Below are positions 46,670-58,705 of a stretch of DNA of 64,000 nt, one piece after another. This stretch comes from Ricinus communis (lineage: Eukaryota > Streptophyta > Magnoliopsida > Malpighiales > Euphorbiaceae): the NCBI RefSeq assembly GCF_019578655.1, contig NC_063262.1:21025582-21089581 (forward strand), in the 5' to 3' direction. Position 1 is the stretch's first letter. Each line of letters begins with the position of its first letter. The notes below the pieces were generated by a model. That model saw nothing but the letters and a program-made list of their open reading frames with translations. It was not told where the DNA came from and searched no databases. A program made the position numbers and the translations under genes.

Positions 46670-47226
46670 AGATGAATACTAAAAGGGATAATGACTCTAA
46701 TGGTCATTAATTTTTTTTTTGTTTTATTTTGGTCACTCAGCTTTTATTTCTTTAGCAACCATGGTATTACATGGTGAATATATAAAAATATGTTAATATT
46801 GTTTAAATTATTATATGATTGTATGACACGTGTCTAAGCTTAATCCTACTCACTATCTTAGTTAAATTAGTTATTAAATCTAAACAATGTAATTTTATTA
46901 ATTTTAAGACAATAAATTCATTACAAATAAAAGAATCACATACATAATTCAATGAATGAATTGCACTTTTATTAAAATAATGAGTTAAAATCACTAATAT
47001 GATCTACGATAGTGACTAGGATTAAGCTTTGGATATATATCACACAATCACAAGATAATTAAAATACGTCAAATTTTATATATTCATCACGTAGTGACCA
47101 CTGTTGTTATCCAAATGAAAGTTGAGTGATTAAAATGAAACAAAGAAAAGATTAGTAACCCAAATGAAACTAAAGCAAAGTTAGGTGACTATTAAAATTA
47201 TTATTCCACCTTTTAGAATATTAGTG
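46670..47226. mobile_element. Foldback/MITE-like element with inverted repeats of about 180 bp
   Basis: 46670-46860 and 47000-47226 are imperfect reverse complements; shared landmarks are TAAAAGG, GTTTTATTTTGGTCACTCA, GGTGAATATATAAAA and CTTAATCCTA. No coding capacity. The class is probably a MULE- or hAT-type MITE, but the target duplication is unclear. Confidence 0.6.
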
Positions 47227-47384
47227 TTGCATTTATTTATTAAAAAAAGAGAAAAAAAGAAGTTACATGTTTTTATTTTGCAATGATTTATACACATAAG
47301 AAATTTAAGAATTTAAGAAGAGTATTCAGATTTTGGGTATGACATATAAGATCTCTCACAATAAGATAAAATCAATATTTATTA

Positions 47385-48199
47385 TGTGACAGTCTGACCA
47401 AGAGAAGCAGTTCGATAAGAGCGGAAAGTGGACATAGGAGCAAGGATAGGATGTTTGGATAAGGAACGGCTTCTGGCAGGCTTCTAGGATGACAGTACTC
47501 TAAGGTATAGGGTATATGAATGAATCAGATTGTACATCAAAACGGGATGTGGAATGGTTGATTTTGTAAAGAGTTGAAACTAATCAGATGAGACGCTTTT
47601 TGGTTGTTTGGCTATAGAGTTATAGAAACTCCAAAGTTAAATGTGCTTGATTCGAGAAAATCTCAGGATGGGTGACCTCCTAGGGAAGTTCTTGAATCTG
47701 CCAAGGGGGCAAAATCGTGAGGTCAGTAGAGGCCAAAGCGGACAATATCTCGTGTTATATGGTTCTGGATTGTTACAAATAGTATCAGAGGAGGACCCCT
47801 CTAATAGATGTGTGGTTTGGGGACGAACCCGACGGAAGTAGGTGGGCATGTGACAGCCTGACCTAGAGAAGCGATCCGATAAGGGCGAAAAATGGATACC
47901 AGGGCAAGGATAGGATGCCCAGACAAGGAGCGGCTTCTGGCAGGCTTCTAGGATGGCAACACTTTAAGGTATGAGAGTACATGAATCAATCGAATTGCAC
48001 ATATGTAAAGAGTTTGAACTAATCCATGAGGTGCTTTTTGGTTGTTTGGCTGTGCAAGGTTAAACATATTTGGTTTGGAAAGATTACAAGATGAGTGGCC
48101 TCTTAGAAAGTTCTCAAATTCGCCAATGGAACAAAACCGTGAGGCCAGTAGGGGTCAAAGCATACTATATCTCATGTGATATGGTTTTGGGTCGTGATA
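47385..48199 (+). mobile_element. Cassandra TRIM retrotransposon, copy 2
   Basis: LTRs at 47385-47777 and 47849-48199 flank about 71 bp with a mutated primer-binding site (AGTATCAGAG, about 47780). Flanks are TATTA (47380-47384) and TGTTA (48200-48204). The 5S-like block (AACTCCAAAGTTAAATGTGC, then GGGTGACCTCCTAGGGAAGT) is better kept in the 5' LTR than in copy 1. The 3' LTR has lost part of the block. Confidence 0.85.
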
Positions 48200-49436
48200 T
48201 GTTAACTTTGACAAAAATGAAAGCGATTGTTAAATATACTCAATGACTATAAAATAAGTATCAAAATTACAGCATGTTAAAAATTCTTAATCCCAAAGTT
48301 AATTATTATACTATTTATTATATTTTTATATATTTTTTATTTATTATTAATCAAATTTTATATACATAATTTATATAATTTTAAATTTTTTAAATAAAAA
48401 TACATAATCAAAATAGTAATAACAATCCATATATATTACATGGGTGAATAACTAATTTTTAATAAAATAAAAGTAATTTGCAACTTAAAGTAAAATAAAC
48501 ACAAGCCAATAGGCTTATATTAAAATACACATCATATACTTACAACAAGAACAATTTTTTTCTTTTCTTAATAAACCTTATACATTTTTACATCATAAAT
48601 TGATAGAGTTTAAAATCTTGACAATGAAAAAATATTCATGATCAACTGTTTAGAGTAGCCAAATAGGAATTAAGGTCAAGAACATATGAATGCACCAAAA
48701 TACTTTCCTTCTTTATCGGAAATACATATCAACCTATTTCATCAAAGTAAGATTTAAAATATGTTTTTCTTTTTTATATGATTCTTTTTTTTATTTTTAA
48801 AAATATTTCTCTTAATTTAGATATATTATTTTATATATATTTTCTTTTATTTTAGATTCTTTCTTTCTTCTCTCAGGTATTTAAGAGGTTTATTTATTTT
48901 ATCTAAATATTTTATCTTTCCTTCTTTGATTATTTTTTCCATCTAAATTTTTTTATTTTCTTTCTTTCACATATACAACTATTTTTTTTTTTTAACTTTT
49001 ATTCTGCTATTATCAAAGAATAAAAAAGAACTTTTAATCCCTGCATTTCAGTTTTTTTTTTTGCCATTTATTTTAATTTACTAGCAATCTACTTGTACTA
49101 ATACACAATTATTGATAATCTTATGATTTAAATCTTTAATTTAAAATATTTTATTTTAGTTATAAATATATTATATTATAAGAAAATAATTATATTTAGC
49201 TATTATTTTACTTTAATAAGTATTTAATATTACCATTTTATTTTAGAAACTTTAAGATTTAATAATCATAAAAATAATAAAAAAACATAATAGATATATA
49301 GTAAATTAGTAGCCTTATATAATCATTATTTTATTATATTTAGCTATTATTTTATTTTGATAAACACTTAATAATATTATTTTATTTTATTAGTATTTAA
49401 TGTCATAATAAATTATTATATAACTACATGATATGG

Positions 49437-49438
<2 letters not shown>

Positions 49439-49478
<40 letters not shown>
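49439..49478. repeat. (TA)n microsatellite
   Basis: Forty bases of TA dinucleotide. Confidence 0.9.
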
Positions 49479-49482
<4 letters not shown>

Positions 49483-52400
49483 AGCAACTGCCATCTTCTT
49501 CAACTAAATTTGTTCATTATTCTTGTATTTGTCATGAATTTCTTTCTATGGACTGGTAAATTTATTTTTATTCTTTTTTGCTTCTTCTATGTCAGGTTAT
49601 TAGTTAAATTTAAATCGGCAGTCTCTCATTATATAAAAAGAGTGCTTTAAGAGATATATTTTTTTCGTAGATGCATCTCTCTATTTTTAAAGCCATTTTT
49701 ATATATTTTAGAATTATTTAAAAAACTTATTATCTCATATTCTAGGATAGTTCTTTTTTTGCTTACATGACACTTTTTCTATTCTTTAAGGAGATTTCTT
49801 TTGATTTGATATGTTCTTTTAATATATATTTTTTTCTTAATGATCTAATTATAACATTCATCAATCCATCTATATTAATTCTTTCCTTCACCTTTTTTTT
49901 AATTCAATTCTCTCTTTTACTTTTTATTATGCAAATTTTAAATTTTTAAATTTATCTTGATTTCATTCAAATATTTTATTTAAAAAAGTAATATTGAAGT
50001 AGGAATTATCAGATATTGAAATTTTTAATAATTTGTAAAACACTAATTATAATAGAACTTAATAGTTAATAATTTATGATATATAACCATTTAATATTTT
50101 AATATTTTATTATATTTTATTAGTATCTATATATAATATAGTTATTTATTTATATTCTAATAATATTTTAACCGGCTCATATGGTGGGAACTCATCTAGT
50201 ATGAATTGAAGCAATCTTAACATAACACTTTACCTCCTGTTTCTTGAAATGATTATGAGGTGATCTTTCATAAATTACACCAAGATAATTAAGGTACTAC
50301 CTATTAATTATAGGGCATAACCTTCATTATTTAATTTAATGCATATTAGAAATTATATCTTTTTATTAATTTATTTTAATGTTTAAACACTTAGCACTTA
50401 AGAGATAAAAAAGGCAGTGCAAAGAAAAAAAGAAAGAAACCGTAAGAGTTCTTTTTTCTATCTTTTTGTTGTCGTTAGTAGCTTCTTTTACAGTCAACGG
50501 AAGCTAACTTCAATTCTTTCACTTCCTATTTTTTTCTTTATTTCTTAGTAAATTTTTCAATCACAATAAAATAATCAAATTATATTTTCATCTTATTTGT
50601 ATGAATATGTTTCTTTAGTAGTGAATTTGGATTTATTAGTGAATTTGGATAAATAGATGACAAATAAAAAAAAAAAAAAAGATATTATGACTGCTAAAGT
50701 TTCAATGTTCGAAGATGAATTTATTTGGTTAAAAGTTCATTTAAGATCTTATTTTATTTTACTTTTCTTAGCCGTTTGTTAATTTTGTTGATTAAATATT
50801 ATGAGTATTTTTTCTATTTTTCTTTATGGGGGTTTCTCTGTCTTTTGTCATAGGAGTTAAGATGAGTTTGATTTTGGTATTCAAAGAATCATACTCTTTT
50901 AAAGACTCGTCAAATGATAATAAAGTCGATCTATGGCTCAATAAATCTATCGAGTGGAATGCGTTTCTTGCCAATGTACCAAATGTAGCCAAGGTATTGT
51001 ATAGAATTGTTCCGTCAACACGATTAATGAAGTTTAGAGAAAAAACTCATCTTTATAACAAAATTAATATGTATTTCTTGAATGTAGTCATGTTTGCTTG
51101 TCTATTACAAGTTGTAGTTATTAATTATTTTTAATAAAAAAACTCCTTTTATATCAAAAAAAAAACTTAGTAATTAAACCTTCCCAATATAGTTGTATGG
51201 TATCTAATTTGTTACAAAAGTTAGTTACAATTATATCACATAAGTTCTTTTTATAAACATAATTACTAAGGTTAAATTTAAATATAATGACTATTTTAAA
51301 ATAAAAATCTATAACTGCCAAAAATCAAATTTATTTTAATATTGAACGTCATTATAATGTATTCTAAATTCAATACAAAAAATCATAAATAATATAAAGT
51401 AATTAAATATGTATAGATTAAATACGTAAAATTATTTTTAAAAAAGCGGTTCAGTTCGATATAATTTGAGACAATTTAATTTCATAATTAGTACGAATAA
51501 TTAATAAAAATCATGATTTATCAAAAAAAATCTCAGTACCATTCATGTTAGATAAATTTTTTAAAATGTTTTTAATTTTGTCAAAAAATATTTTTAGTTT
51601 TAAATATTTTCATCTCGGGATTTTTTAGTACGCTAAAAGTGCTGCAAGCACCGGATGACCTCATAAGATAGCTACTAGAATAAACTCTTTCCTATTTCCG
51701 GAGCATCAAAATGGCTTTTGATTAAAACCCTAAGTATAGTTTTCACTTATAAATAGGTTAGATGCAATATATCTAAACTATAGATTAGTCATTTAATCCT
51801 TAATGCAAAAAAAGACCCTACTGGATACATCAAACACTCCCTTCTTCTTCAGTATGGATTCATCAATGGAAAGCGGAAGAATCTCTTGCCATGTAACTCC
51901 ACCCTACAGCGTTGTAAATGATTATAATTTTTTATTTTTATTCATCGCTAGTGATTTCTCGTTTTATGTGTCATTGTAAGATTTTATATGAATTAAAGTT
52001 TATTTTTGAATTTCTTATGAACATTTATCTTCAAAGTATAACTAGTGAAATAAGCCAATTGGAATTTATGTTAACCAATTAATTAATTAATTATGTTAAA
52101 CTTGGATATATAAAACAAATAACACCCAAATTAAATTGTTAAACAATAAAGTCCATAAAAGGGTTTGGTGTGTTTTTCTTTTTTGAAATAATCAAACTAA
52201 GATTAACAAGTATTATATATGATTGTATTTAATTTTTTAAATATATCATGCCTACACGTAAGCTTGGTGCCTCATTCTATAAATTTCAATTTCACACTCA
52301 TCTAATTACTTTCCTCTATTATTCACCCTAAAAATAAAAAGGAAAGATAAATCTCTCTATTATAATGTCTCGGAAGTTGGCACTTTAAGTAACAGTTAAT

Positions 52401-53440
52401 AACTTATTAAGATCTTCAAATAAACCAGATCAAAAACATTAAAATACCTTCAGAAACAAAACAAAAAATAACTAATGCTACTTAGTATAAATTTTTATCC
52501 AACTTATTATCGTCTAATGTAATATATATATATACATGAAATTTAAATTTATATAATTTTATAATTTTTTCTATTAAAGGCACTAAATCTAAAAAGTAGT
52601 AATAGACTACAATAGTTTTATTTTTTAATTTCTATTCTATTTCTTTCATTTTCGAACTTTTCTTACAGAAAAAAAAAAGTTTCCATTTCACTTCTCCAGA
52701 GAAAAAGGAAAAAAATGGCAAAAGACTAGAAGAGTTTACATTTTATTTATTTTATTTTTTAGTAATTGTTGCATTGATTATAAAAATATTTAGGGATAAA
52801 TATAAAAAATAATATCACGTGATTTCACTATTTTATAATTTTTAGTATGTATTCTTTTTTTTAGAGAGACCCATGTAGTTATAAATCATGATCGCACTAT
52901 TAAAGAGTTTCGATTTGTAAAAATTCAGTAATTTTCACTCTGTTCTCATCTTTATAATATTGTCTGTGTATGATAATATGAGTTTAGAGTTTAAAAATTA
53001 CTAATTTTGTTGTTTGACCTTCAAATTACGATTAAATAAATTATTATTAATTCGATTAGATCAATTTAATAGTCAAATAATGACGTTTCGTATTATTAAA
53101 TTCCAAACTTATATTGTCAAACTCAAACAATATAATAATGATATAGTTGATTAAAGTGAAGGAAGTTGAGCCATCATAAATCGAAACTTTTTATCAGTAA
53201 AATATTTTTTTCATCATTTTTTTTTAATTACATATCTTTTATCTAAAAAATTATATACTGAAAATTATCAAATCGTAAAGTTACATGATATCTTTTTATA
53301 TTTATTCTTAAATAAATTTAAATTAAAAATATAGTACCAAGTAAGGACTTCAAGGGTATTTCAAAAAGAGAACCTCTTTATTCATGATTGAATGAGAGAT
53401 GAAGACTAGACTTCAGTAATTATAATCACATTTTTATAAC

Positions 53441-53442
<2 letters not shown>

Positions 53443-53480
<38 letters not shown>
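53443..53480. repeat. (TA)n(TG)n microsatellite
   Basis: TA run passing into TGTGTGTG. Confidence 0.9.
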
Positions 53481-53481
<1 letters not shown>

Positions 53482-54079
53482 AAAAGCTAAAATTATATAT
53501 GAATTATTTGAAAATTGCCAAAAACATGTTTAAATTAGCCTACTTTATTATATTGACAAATTAAATTCATATTGATTCTTTTTATTTGAGTTTTTAAATT
53601 TAAATATTAAGTTATGAGTATAATAATTACAAAAAAATATTAGCTTAAACGTTATTTTTAACTTTTTACATTATAGATTTATATCAATTTCCCATCAATA
53701 TAATCTTTATATATTTTCAATTAAAAAGAAATTGTTACAAATTTAAATTCATAGTCCAAATCTTAGTATCCAAACAAAACATAATAGATTACAGTTACAA
53801 AGTTGACGAATGAATCTGCGAATTGATGTTCTTTTTTTTGTTTTTTTTGGCGTATACAATGTTGTACCCTTTACTATGGCCAAAGCTGCAACTAAACAGA
53901 GAGGAAAACGAAAGTGAAGAATCCAACTAATTCATATTATCCTATAAATAATTAATTACATGCATTTACAAACAATATCCTCCTTGTCTCACTGCCAATG
54001 CAAAAGATCGATTACCAGAAAGATAAAAAGAAACACAAAGATACGATTTTTCTTGGTCAACTATCCAGAGGGCAAATAT

Positions 54080-55692
54080 TCATCGAAGTATTTCTCCTTC
54101 CTCTACATCCCCATTTAATATCTCATCGTCATCCACAATATCATCCTTCATGATCAGACCCAATCGCTCCAGTAAGCTACAGGAATGAGCTCCTTCTGGT
54201 CCTCTCCTGCCAAAACTGTAACTATAGGATAGGGAACAGCCACTAAGCTTCTCAAGTTCTTTAATAATCTCTATGTTCTGCTCGATCTCAGCAGTTTTTT
54301 CCATTTTCTGCAAGGCAATTCGAGCAGCTTCTCTTTCTTTCTCCCGATGTTCAGCAGCTCTGATTTGGGCTTCGATACGAGCCTTTTCTTCAAGCTGCCT
54401 CATTTCCAATCTTTCCTTCTCCTGTTGCAGCTTCACTGGATCAGCCTTGTCCCCATGAGGTAGGCGTTTCTTAAGTTGTGCTTTAAATATAGTGTCTGCG
54501 AACCGACGCTTTATCATAGCAGCACGGAGCGCTTTTGTAGGAGACAGTTGCACATCAAAAATAGACATATATTTTGCAGGTGTCATAAGCTGAGAATTAC
54601 GACATATATTTTCCTCATCCGGAGCACTTATAGCTCCATCAAAATCGGGATCCGACTTGCTCATCTGCGGCATTGACATGCATTTTCCCTGAACATCCAT
54701 TTTTGAAGTACCAGTGCTGTATGCATGATGATCTCTACCCGATGACCTCTCCGAAGAGATACCTGAAGAAGCTTGGGCTGAATCGCTGGGAAGTATGCAC
54801 TGACAGGCTTTCTCCCGCATGTACCACATTTACTAACAACAGAAACCGAAGATGGTTTGACATTGACATATCCACAAGCATTTCTACCACCATTATCTGT
54901 GCCTTTGTAAGAATTTTGGCGTAACTCCTTGCTATTGGAAAGCTTAGCTTTTGCAGCCCTTACATGTGAAGAACACCTTAGCAGCTTAACTTCAGATGGC
55001 TTCGTCGACCTCTTAGTCAACACGGCATTGCGCAAAGGATGTGTTTCAGGATATTTTTGTCTTGTGTCACCAACTTCCTTGGGCCTTGCATTAAATGGCT
55101 TCCCATCACCACCTTTTGGTACTTGATAATTCCATTTTTCCTCTAGGGCTTTCCACCTTGTCTCAAAAATCTTCTTCAGTTTCTCTACCATATTATGAAC
55201 ATAATTTGGGGGAGGATTACATAATGAGGCATTTGAGAACGTCAATCTGACATCAGCAGCAAACTCTTCAGATTCGAAATACTGATTGTTCTCCAATTTC
55301 GATTTTACTGTCCCTAAATCCATGGGATTAGTTATAATAGAAAAATAATCAGGAATCTGAAGTTTATCTGGATCCACCGGTTCCTTGAAAACTCAACCAC
55401 ATGGATGATCCATAAGTGATTTCACAAGGGAAGCACACTGATGTATCACACTCCGTTCCATCTTCCGCTTCTTCTTTGATTGACCCTCCACCATCTCCGA
55501 TGGGCGACGCTTAATAGCACTGTGCTCTCTAGGGTTCTGCTTCATATTCTCTGTGTCACAAGCCCGAGAATGATAATTCTTCTCCACATTATGCGCAAAG
55601 CCACAAGCTTTTCTCCCAGAAACGCCATCTATCTTACGGGAAGAGAACTTAATCCTCAATTTCTCTGATACTACAGGCACGGTAACAATCAT
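54080..55692 (-). pseudogene. GTE-type bromodomain transcription factor (GTE12-like), broken by a stop and a frameshift
   Basis: Minus-strand ATG at 55692. The N-terminus is basic (GQSKKKRKMERS), followed by a bromodomain from about 55450 to 55130 (SLMDHPCG, then IPDYFSII, PMDLGTVKSKL, FAADVRLTFSNA). A TGA at 55395-55393 replaces the Trp normally found in the GWVF motif. The acetyl-lysine Asn is kept, but the Tyr before it is Cys (CNPP). The second half (SPTKALRAAM, then a long charged helix, ending DVEEGEILR) is in another frame after a 1-nt-type shift near 54785-54830. Bromodomain GTE proteins bind acetylated histones. Both lesions make this a probable pseudogene, though sequencing error is possible. 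It lies inside the MULE-bracketed segment. Confidence 0.82.
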
Positions 55693-55990
55693 TCTGAAGG
55701 TCTACAAGAGCACAAAAGGAGCACCGGCTAGATTCCCGAGTTTTTCAGACACAATTAAAATTGACCTCCTTAAAAGGCAATAACACAACACTGAAGCAAC
55801 GCCCTATGAAAACAAAATCAACATGCAAGTAAGTAGAAACGTAATTAGACAGTAGAAACAATGGATCGATCGATTAAAAGCGGACGCGAGACACAGAGAG
55901 AGAGAGAGGAAAGAAAGGGTTTTGGTTCTGGAGTAGAGAGAGTGAGCTGTGTTAGGGCTTTTGGACCTCTCTGTGGCTGTGAATGGATGT
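55693..55990 (-). other. Probable 5' UTR exon and intron of the GTE-like gene
   Basis: The minus strand has a CTCTTGTAG acceptor 9 bases before the ATG, a CT/GA-rich leader (about 55890-55910) and a GC-richer stretch expected of a 5' leader. The donor is not determined. Confidence 0.35.
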
Positions 55991-56179
55991 CTAAACAATG
56001 CGAACTAAGAAAGAACAAATAGGAAAGAAAACAGGAAAAGAATTTTATATGCGAAAGAACAGTAAAGTTTTCGTCTCCATTAGGATTGTGAAATGCAATG
56101 CCACCTGGCATCTCCGAGTCCTAAACGTTTTTAGCGGGACAGCACTTTTGATTGGCCCAAACCTGAATCATTTCAGGAA

Positions 56180-57095
56180 CAAAATAAAATAAAGAATCGC
56201 ATTTCAAATTCCTACTGCGATTTAGTATTTGGGAGGTATTAATGTTAGGTTGAGTTTTGGATGTAGTTTAAATATAAAAACAAAGTATTTTAATTCGGTG
56301 ATTTAAATTAAAGATAAAGAGTGCTGAAATAAGAATTAATTCTTTTAGAGAAAAGGACATCAAATTCTTTATATAATGTCGCTTTAAAATATTATATATA
56401 AATATATATATATATATATATTAATTAGTATTACTCATAAGTAAATTAGTTTTATAAAAATTACAATATAAAGTTATTTAATAAATTAATATATAATATA
56501 ATATTAAAAAGTAAATAATCCTACTAATAAAGTATTATAATAATAGTAATAAATATATATTTGATAAATAGTACGTTATTAATTTTTTATAGGATTACGA
56601 ATGTATATAAAATTATTATAAAATTAGAACTAAATTAGATTAATTATTAATTAATTATAACGTATTTAAATCAATTTAAAATTTTTCTACGGGTAATTAT
56701 ATAATAAATAATATTTTATAATTGATTTTGTCAATTCCCAAAAGCTATTCAAAAATATATTTTCAGCCATTCCTCCATTGTGTACTTCAACTTTTTGTTT
56801 TTTTACTATGTTAAAATAAAATAAAAATCCTCCTTCCTGCAATTTAAAATGCAAATTTTCTTTCTTTACCCTTTCATTCTTTTAGCAAAAAGAGTATATT
56901 TTGTCTTAATTATATAATGTGGTCATAGTAAATTGAAAGTTGATGAAAGTAATAGTTCAGACATATAATAAAACACGAACCTATTTGATACATAAAAGAT
57001 AAAAGCTTCCAATTTATGAAAAATAATTTTATTTTTTATCTTATTCTAATAAGTATCCTAAAATGTAGTGGTAATATTAAAAATAAAATTAAAAT
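56180..57095. other. AT-rich spacer
   Basis: No supported feature except a short TA run at about 56401-56421. Confidence 0.5.
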
Positions 57096-58143
57096 GGTAA
57101 AACGATTCCAGATACCCTGATCTTTGATCATTTTCACAAATCTACCCTCACCTTTAAAATTTATCAATTTGGTCCACCATCTTTGCATATTGTATCATAT
57201 CTACCTACAATCGTTTTGGCGTGTGCCACTCATGACATGGCATGCACATATGGCTTATTTTTTTGACTACATGGCTTACAACTTGAAAAAGCTCAAAACT
57301 CATCGTTTTATGCTTAAATTAAGAAAAGGAAAAACCATCCCAACTACCACGACCTTTCATTATTTTTTCAAATATATCCTCACCTTATAATTTTATCTTT
57401 TTGGTCCATCATCTTTACATTCTATATCAAATCTAGCCAAGTTGTTTAAGGTGTGTGCCTATCATGATATGGCACACAGATGTATCTTTTTATTACCAAC
57501 ATACATCAGTTTGTTCAAAAGAAAAAGAAAAGGTGGTCAAATCCTCTAGGACAATAATGCCAAAGACTGGTAAGAATGCAACTTTAGTGATTCAAGATGA
57601 GCAGCATGTTCTGCCAAAACCTTCTTTGAGGTTTAAGAAGTTGTCCTAATATTGCATGGTGCATATTTGTACTAAAAACAACATTGAAATATTTATTTTT
57701 TATTTAGGTTCATTGGGTAGACATATATAATGCAGACAATATTGACTCGAACAACTTTTTGTAGTTTTTTTATCTAATATTAATGTTATTTTTATCTGAA
57801 TTTATTTATTATCATCATAGGTACACGCTTGAAACAATTTTGATAGAATTATAAGATGAGGGTATATTTGAAAAAATGGTGAAAGGTCATGGTAGTTAGG
57901 ATGGTTTTTCCTTCCCTTTATTTAAGCATAAAAATGTGAGTTTTGAGCTTCTTTAAGTTGTAAACTATGTAGTCAAATAAATAAGCCACGTGTGCATGCC
58001 ACGTCATGAGTGGCACATGCCAAAACAATTGTGGATAGATATGATACAATACGTAAAGATGGTGGACGAAATTGATAAATTTTAAAGAGAAGGGTAGATT
58101 TACAAAAATGATCAAAGGTCGAGGTATGTGGAATCGTTTTACC
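57096..58143 (+). mobile_element. Non-autonomous MULE derivative Y, direct copy of X
   Basis: Same orientation and architecture as 45325-46403: outer MULE2-family inverted repeats (GGTAAAACGATTCC / GGAATCGTTTTACC), inner CCCAACTACCA repeats and the central short ORF (57557-57649, starting MPKTGKNATLVIQDE). Left flank AATTAAAAT (57087-57095), right flank TTAAAAAAAA (58144-58153). Compared with X it lacks part of the inner right repeat. Confidence 0.8.
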
Positions 58144-58171
58144 TTAAAAAAAAAATTTTATCAAGTTATAA

Positions 58172-58705
58172 TGGTGGACATATCCAATTCGGTGAGTAGC
58201 CTTGAAAAACTTAATTCTAATAATTATAGCACTTGGAGTACTCGCATGAAATTTTATTTGCTCGATAAAGATTTATGGGAGATTGTTGGAGGGAGTGAGA
58301 CAATACCCCCAACAAGTGAGGATGACCTTAAAAGATGGAAGGTCAAGGCCAGTAAAGCTGTGTATGCTCTGTCAGTATCTATGGAGCATAATTTATTATA
58401 GCGCATCAGGGATGCAAAAACACCCAAGGAGGCATGGGACACTCTTGCCGGATTATTCGCTCAGACGAATGATGTCAAGCTACAATAAATCTAGAACGAA
58501 CTATTATCAATCTCGCAGCGTGAAATGAGGGTGAATGAGTAATTTACTAAAGTTAAAACTTTATATCAAGAAATCTCAAAATTAGATCCTCAAAATTAAA
58601 TTACGGAGATAAGAATAAGGAGGATCATAATTCACGGGTTATTTCTCGAGTTTAATGCACTGTCACGACATCTCATGGATGGTATAAAGAGTCGTCATGA
58701 CTAAT
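58172..58705 (+). pseudogene. Copia-type gag remnant
   Basis: The ATG at 58172 begins a Ty1/copia gag: LEKLNSNNYSTWSTRMKFYL, then DLWEIVGG, then KRWKVKASKAVYALS, then EAWDTLAGLFAQTNDVKLQ. It continues with RIIIHGL-like sequence to about 58690 with several stops (first at 58399). No protease, integrase or RT follows. It lies 28 bases after MULE Y. A matching leader with primer-binding site is at 45171-45314, before MULE X. Confidence 0.82.

Larger units (their letters stand above)
48205..54079. other. Long AT-rich intergenic region
   Basis: No gene is supported. It holds TA runs (49439-49478, 53443-53473), poly-A tracts, and two overlapping opposite frames at 50792-51134 without recognised domains. 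A possible short exon with TATAAATA at 51749 and an ATG at 51852 is too weak to call. Confidence 0.5.

Noticed and set aside
37629..47741. Possible 5S rRNA genes
   Set aside because: The 5S-like blocks are partial, mutated and placed inside LTRs with primer-binding sites and TSDs, which identifies Cassandra elements.
50792..51134. Two overlapping opposite frames of 66 and 102 codons
   Set aside because: No recognisable domain, AT-rich surroundings, no splice or promoter context. Left unannotated, though a small lineage-specific gene cannot be excluded.
45325..58143. Simple inversion between MULE copies X and Y to explain the flanks
   Set aside because: The flanking repeats pair in direct orientation and X and Y have the same orientation; an inversion would give reverse-complement flanks.
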